A stretch of DNA of 7,954 nt, from contig JAHIIS010000013.1 of NCBI GenBank assembly GCA_018899075.1, positions 1 to 7,954 of the forward strand, written 5' to 3'. Below, piece after piece: positions 6,703 to 7,954 of this stretch; the first letter of the stretch is position 1, and each line of letters starts with the position of its first letter. A program made the position numbers and the translations under genes. Source of the DNA: Candidatus Omnitrophota bacterium (GTDB taxonomy: Bacteria; Omnitrophota; Gorgyraeia; JAFGHF01). The notes under the pieces are model-generated. The model was not told where the DNA came from. It searched no databases and was given only the letters and a program-made list of their open reading frames with translations.

Positions 6703-6707
6703 AGAGG
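6702..6707 (+). promoter_or_regulatory. Shine-Dalgarno site for the terminal synthase gene
   Basis: GAGAGG overlaps the serA TAG stop and lies 8 nt before the ATG at 6716. It supports the Met-Lys-Lys start of the last gene and its place in the same operon. Confidence 0.7.
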
Positions 6708-6715
6708 TAAAAGCG

Positions 6716-7954
6716 ATGAAGAAGCGGCCAAAGATTTATATACTTGACGTGACCAATCGTGATGGGGTGCAGACCTCGCGCCTGGGATTAGCCAAATTGC
6801 AGAAGACGATGATCAATCTTTATCTTAATGAAATGGGCATTTATCAGAGCGAGTTCGGCTTTCCTGCTACGCACCACGAGACAAATTACCTTAACGCCAA
6901 TTTAGAATTGGCCAGAAAAGGAGCGCTCAAACCGATAATTTTAAGCGGCTGGATTAGAGCGATTACTCAGGACGTGCAGCTGGCTTTGGAGTTGACCAGG
7001 GTAGAGCATCTAAACCTTTCTATTTCCACTTCGGAGCAGATGATTAGAGGAAAATTTCAGGGAAGAAAAGACAGGGACGATATTATTAAACTGATGACCG
7101 GCGCAGTTGTGCTCGCGCGAAAAAAGGGGATTAAGACAATCGGAGTGAATGCGGAAGACGCCTCCCGCAGCGACATAGATTATTTGATAAAGTTTGCCCG
7201 CGCCGCCAGAGAATGCGGAGCTGCGCGGATTAGATATTGCGACACTTTAGGTTTTGATGACCCCTTGACTATTTATGAGCGCGTTTATCAGTTAGCAAAC
7301 GCCGTGAAGATCCCCATCGAATTACATTGCCATAATGACCTGGGAATGGTCGTAGGCACCTCGGTTATGGGCGCAAAAGCCGCCAACGACGCCGGGTGTG
7401 ATGCCTATATTAATACGACCGTTAACGGTATGGGCGAGCGCGCCGGTAACGCCGACCTTGTTTCGGTAATCCTGGCTTTCAAATATTCCAGCGGGCTTAA
7501 GGGTAAGTATATTTTAGACGAGAGAGTTAAGTTGAGCGGCGCCTGGAAGATAGCCAAGTATGCGGCCTATGCCTTCGGCCTGCCCATTCCGATAAATCAA
7601 CCGGGCGTGGGGGCTAATGCTTTCGCCCACGAGTCAGGTATTCACGCCGACGGCGCTTTAAAGGACAGGCGCAATTATGAGCTATATGATTTTGAGGAAC
7701 TGGGCCGCGGGGACCCGGAAGTTATCGAGACAGGCAGAAAGATTACTGCCGGAGAGTATTCAGGGATAAAAGGCTTCAGGAACGTCTATGAGAAACTGGA
7801 GATAAAGTTTAAAAATGACCGCGAGGCCACCAAGATTTTAGAGCTGGTGCGTTATGCCAATGTGCACACGCAGAAGCCTCTGACAAACGACGAATTGTGT
7901 TTTATTGCCAAATATCCGGATAGCGCCAAGAAAATATTCACTATGTTACCGTAA
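6716..7954 (+). CDS. LeuA/homocitrate-synthase-family condensing enzyme (homocitrate, Re-citrate or citramalate synthase-like)
   Basis: A complete 412-aa enzyme whose TAA is the last codon of the window. It belongs to the HMGL-like TIM-barrel family that condenses acetyl-CoA with a 2-oxoacid. Near the N-terminus, ILDVTNRDGVQT aligns with the usual D-T-x-R-D-G-E-Q motif: Arg15 is the catalytic arginine and Asp16 the metal ligand, but Val18 replaces the common Glu. Glu46 in SEFGFP matches the conserved IExGFP position. His204 and His206 (HCHNDLG) and Asn245 (VNGMGERAGNAD) complete the metal site. HESGIHADG (305-313) is the downstream motif shared by homocitrate and isopropylmalate synthases. 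There is no C-terminal LeuA dimer/regulatory domain, so leucine-type feedback control is unlikely and a plain LeuA is less likely. The substrate could be 2-oxoglutarate, oxaloacetate (Re-citrate synthase) or pyruvate. It lies 13 bp after serA. The family is secure and the substrate is not settled. Confidence 0.8.
   Translation: MKKRPKIYILDVTNRDGVQTSRLGLAKLQKTMINLYLNEMGIYQSEFGFPATHHETNYLNANLELARKGALKPIILSGWIRAITQDVQLALELTRVEHLNLSISTSEQMIRGKFQGRKDRDDIIKLMTGAVVLARKKGIKTIGVNAEDASRSDIDYLIKFARAARECGAARIRYCDTLGFDDPLTIYERVYQLANAVKIPIELHCHNDLGMVVGTSVMGAKAANDAGCDAYINTTVNGMGERAGNADLVSVILAFKYSSGLKGKYILDERVKLSGAWKIAKYAAYAFGLPIPINQPGVGANAFAHESGIHADGALKDRRNYELYDFEELGRGDPEVIETGRKITAGEYSGIKGFRNVYEKLEIKFKNDREATKILELVRYANVHTQKPLTNDELCFIAKYPDSAKKIFTMLP

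Noticed and set aside
1..7954. Mobile element, phage, defence or CRISPR content
   Set aside because: No transposase, integrase, repeat array or defence gene is seen. Every stretch is accounted for by housekeeping genes with uniform style.

Overview
The window is a gene-dense, single-strand stretch of a Gram-negative-type (diderm) bacterial chromosome. It carries nine plus-strand genes with no intergenic gap over 19 bp, no RNA genes, no mobile elements, no CRISPR and no visible terminator. Base composition looks moderate (about half G+C). The lipopolysaccharide (LPS) genes show that the organism has an outer membrane with Kdo-containing lipid. The combination of kdsD-kdsC-lptC/A-lptB with a class V aminotransferase beside serA resembles uncultured diderm lineages such as Candidatus Omnitrophota. 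That placement is inference from gene order and protein style, not proof.

Region 1 (1-2506) is Kdo synthesis and LPS export. It holds the 3' end of kdsD (tandem CBS domains of arabinose-5-phosphate isomerase), kdsC (Kdo-8-phosphate phosphatase), a predicted lipoprotein that seems to join an LptC-like and an LptA-like part in one chain, and lptB (the ATPase of the LPS export transporter). These genes overlap or abut exactly, which suggests translational coupling.

Region 2 (2507-3959) is proteostasis. A very short trigger factor (272 aa) lacks the whole FKBP-type prolyl isomerase domain. It is followed by a complete ClpP protease with its Ser-His-Asp triad. The usual third gene, clpX, is not downstream.

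Region 3 (3973-7954) is amino-acid and central carbon metabolism. It holds a class V PLP aminotransferase (probably the phosphoserine transaminase step), a long-form SerA with a C-terminal ACT domain, and a complete LeuA/homocitrate-synthase-family enzyme of uncertain substrate that ends exactly at the window edge. The first two would make phosphoserine from 3-phosphoglycerate. If the third makes citrate or homocitrate, it could feed 2-oxoglutarate/glutamate, the likely amino donor for the transaminase.

The five genes up to the trigger factor have no spacers and mostly weak ribosome sites. The last four each have a 12-19 bp spacer with a clear Shine-Dalgarno sequence. The whole window may be one long transcript. 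The most notable items are the LptC-LptA-like lipoprotein, the PPIase-less trigger factor, the unassigned condensing enzyme beside serine synthesis, and a perfect 20-bp palindrome inside the trigger factor gene. I found no clearly new defence or mobile system.
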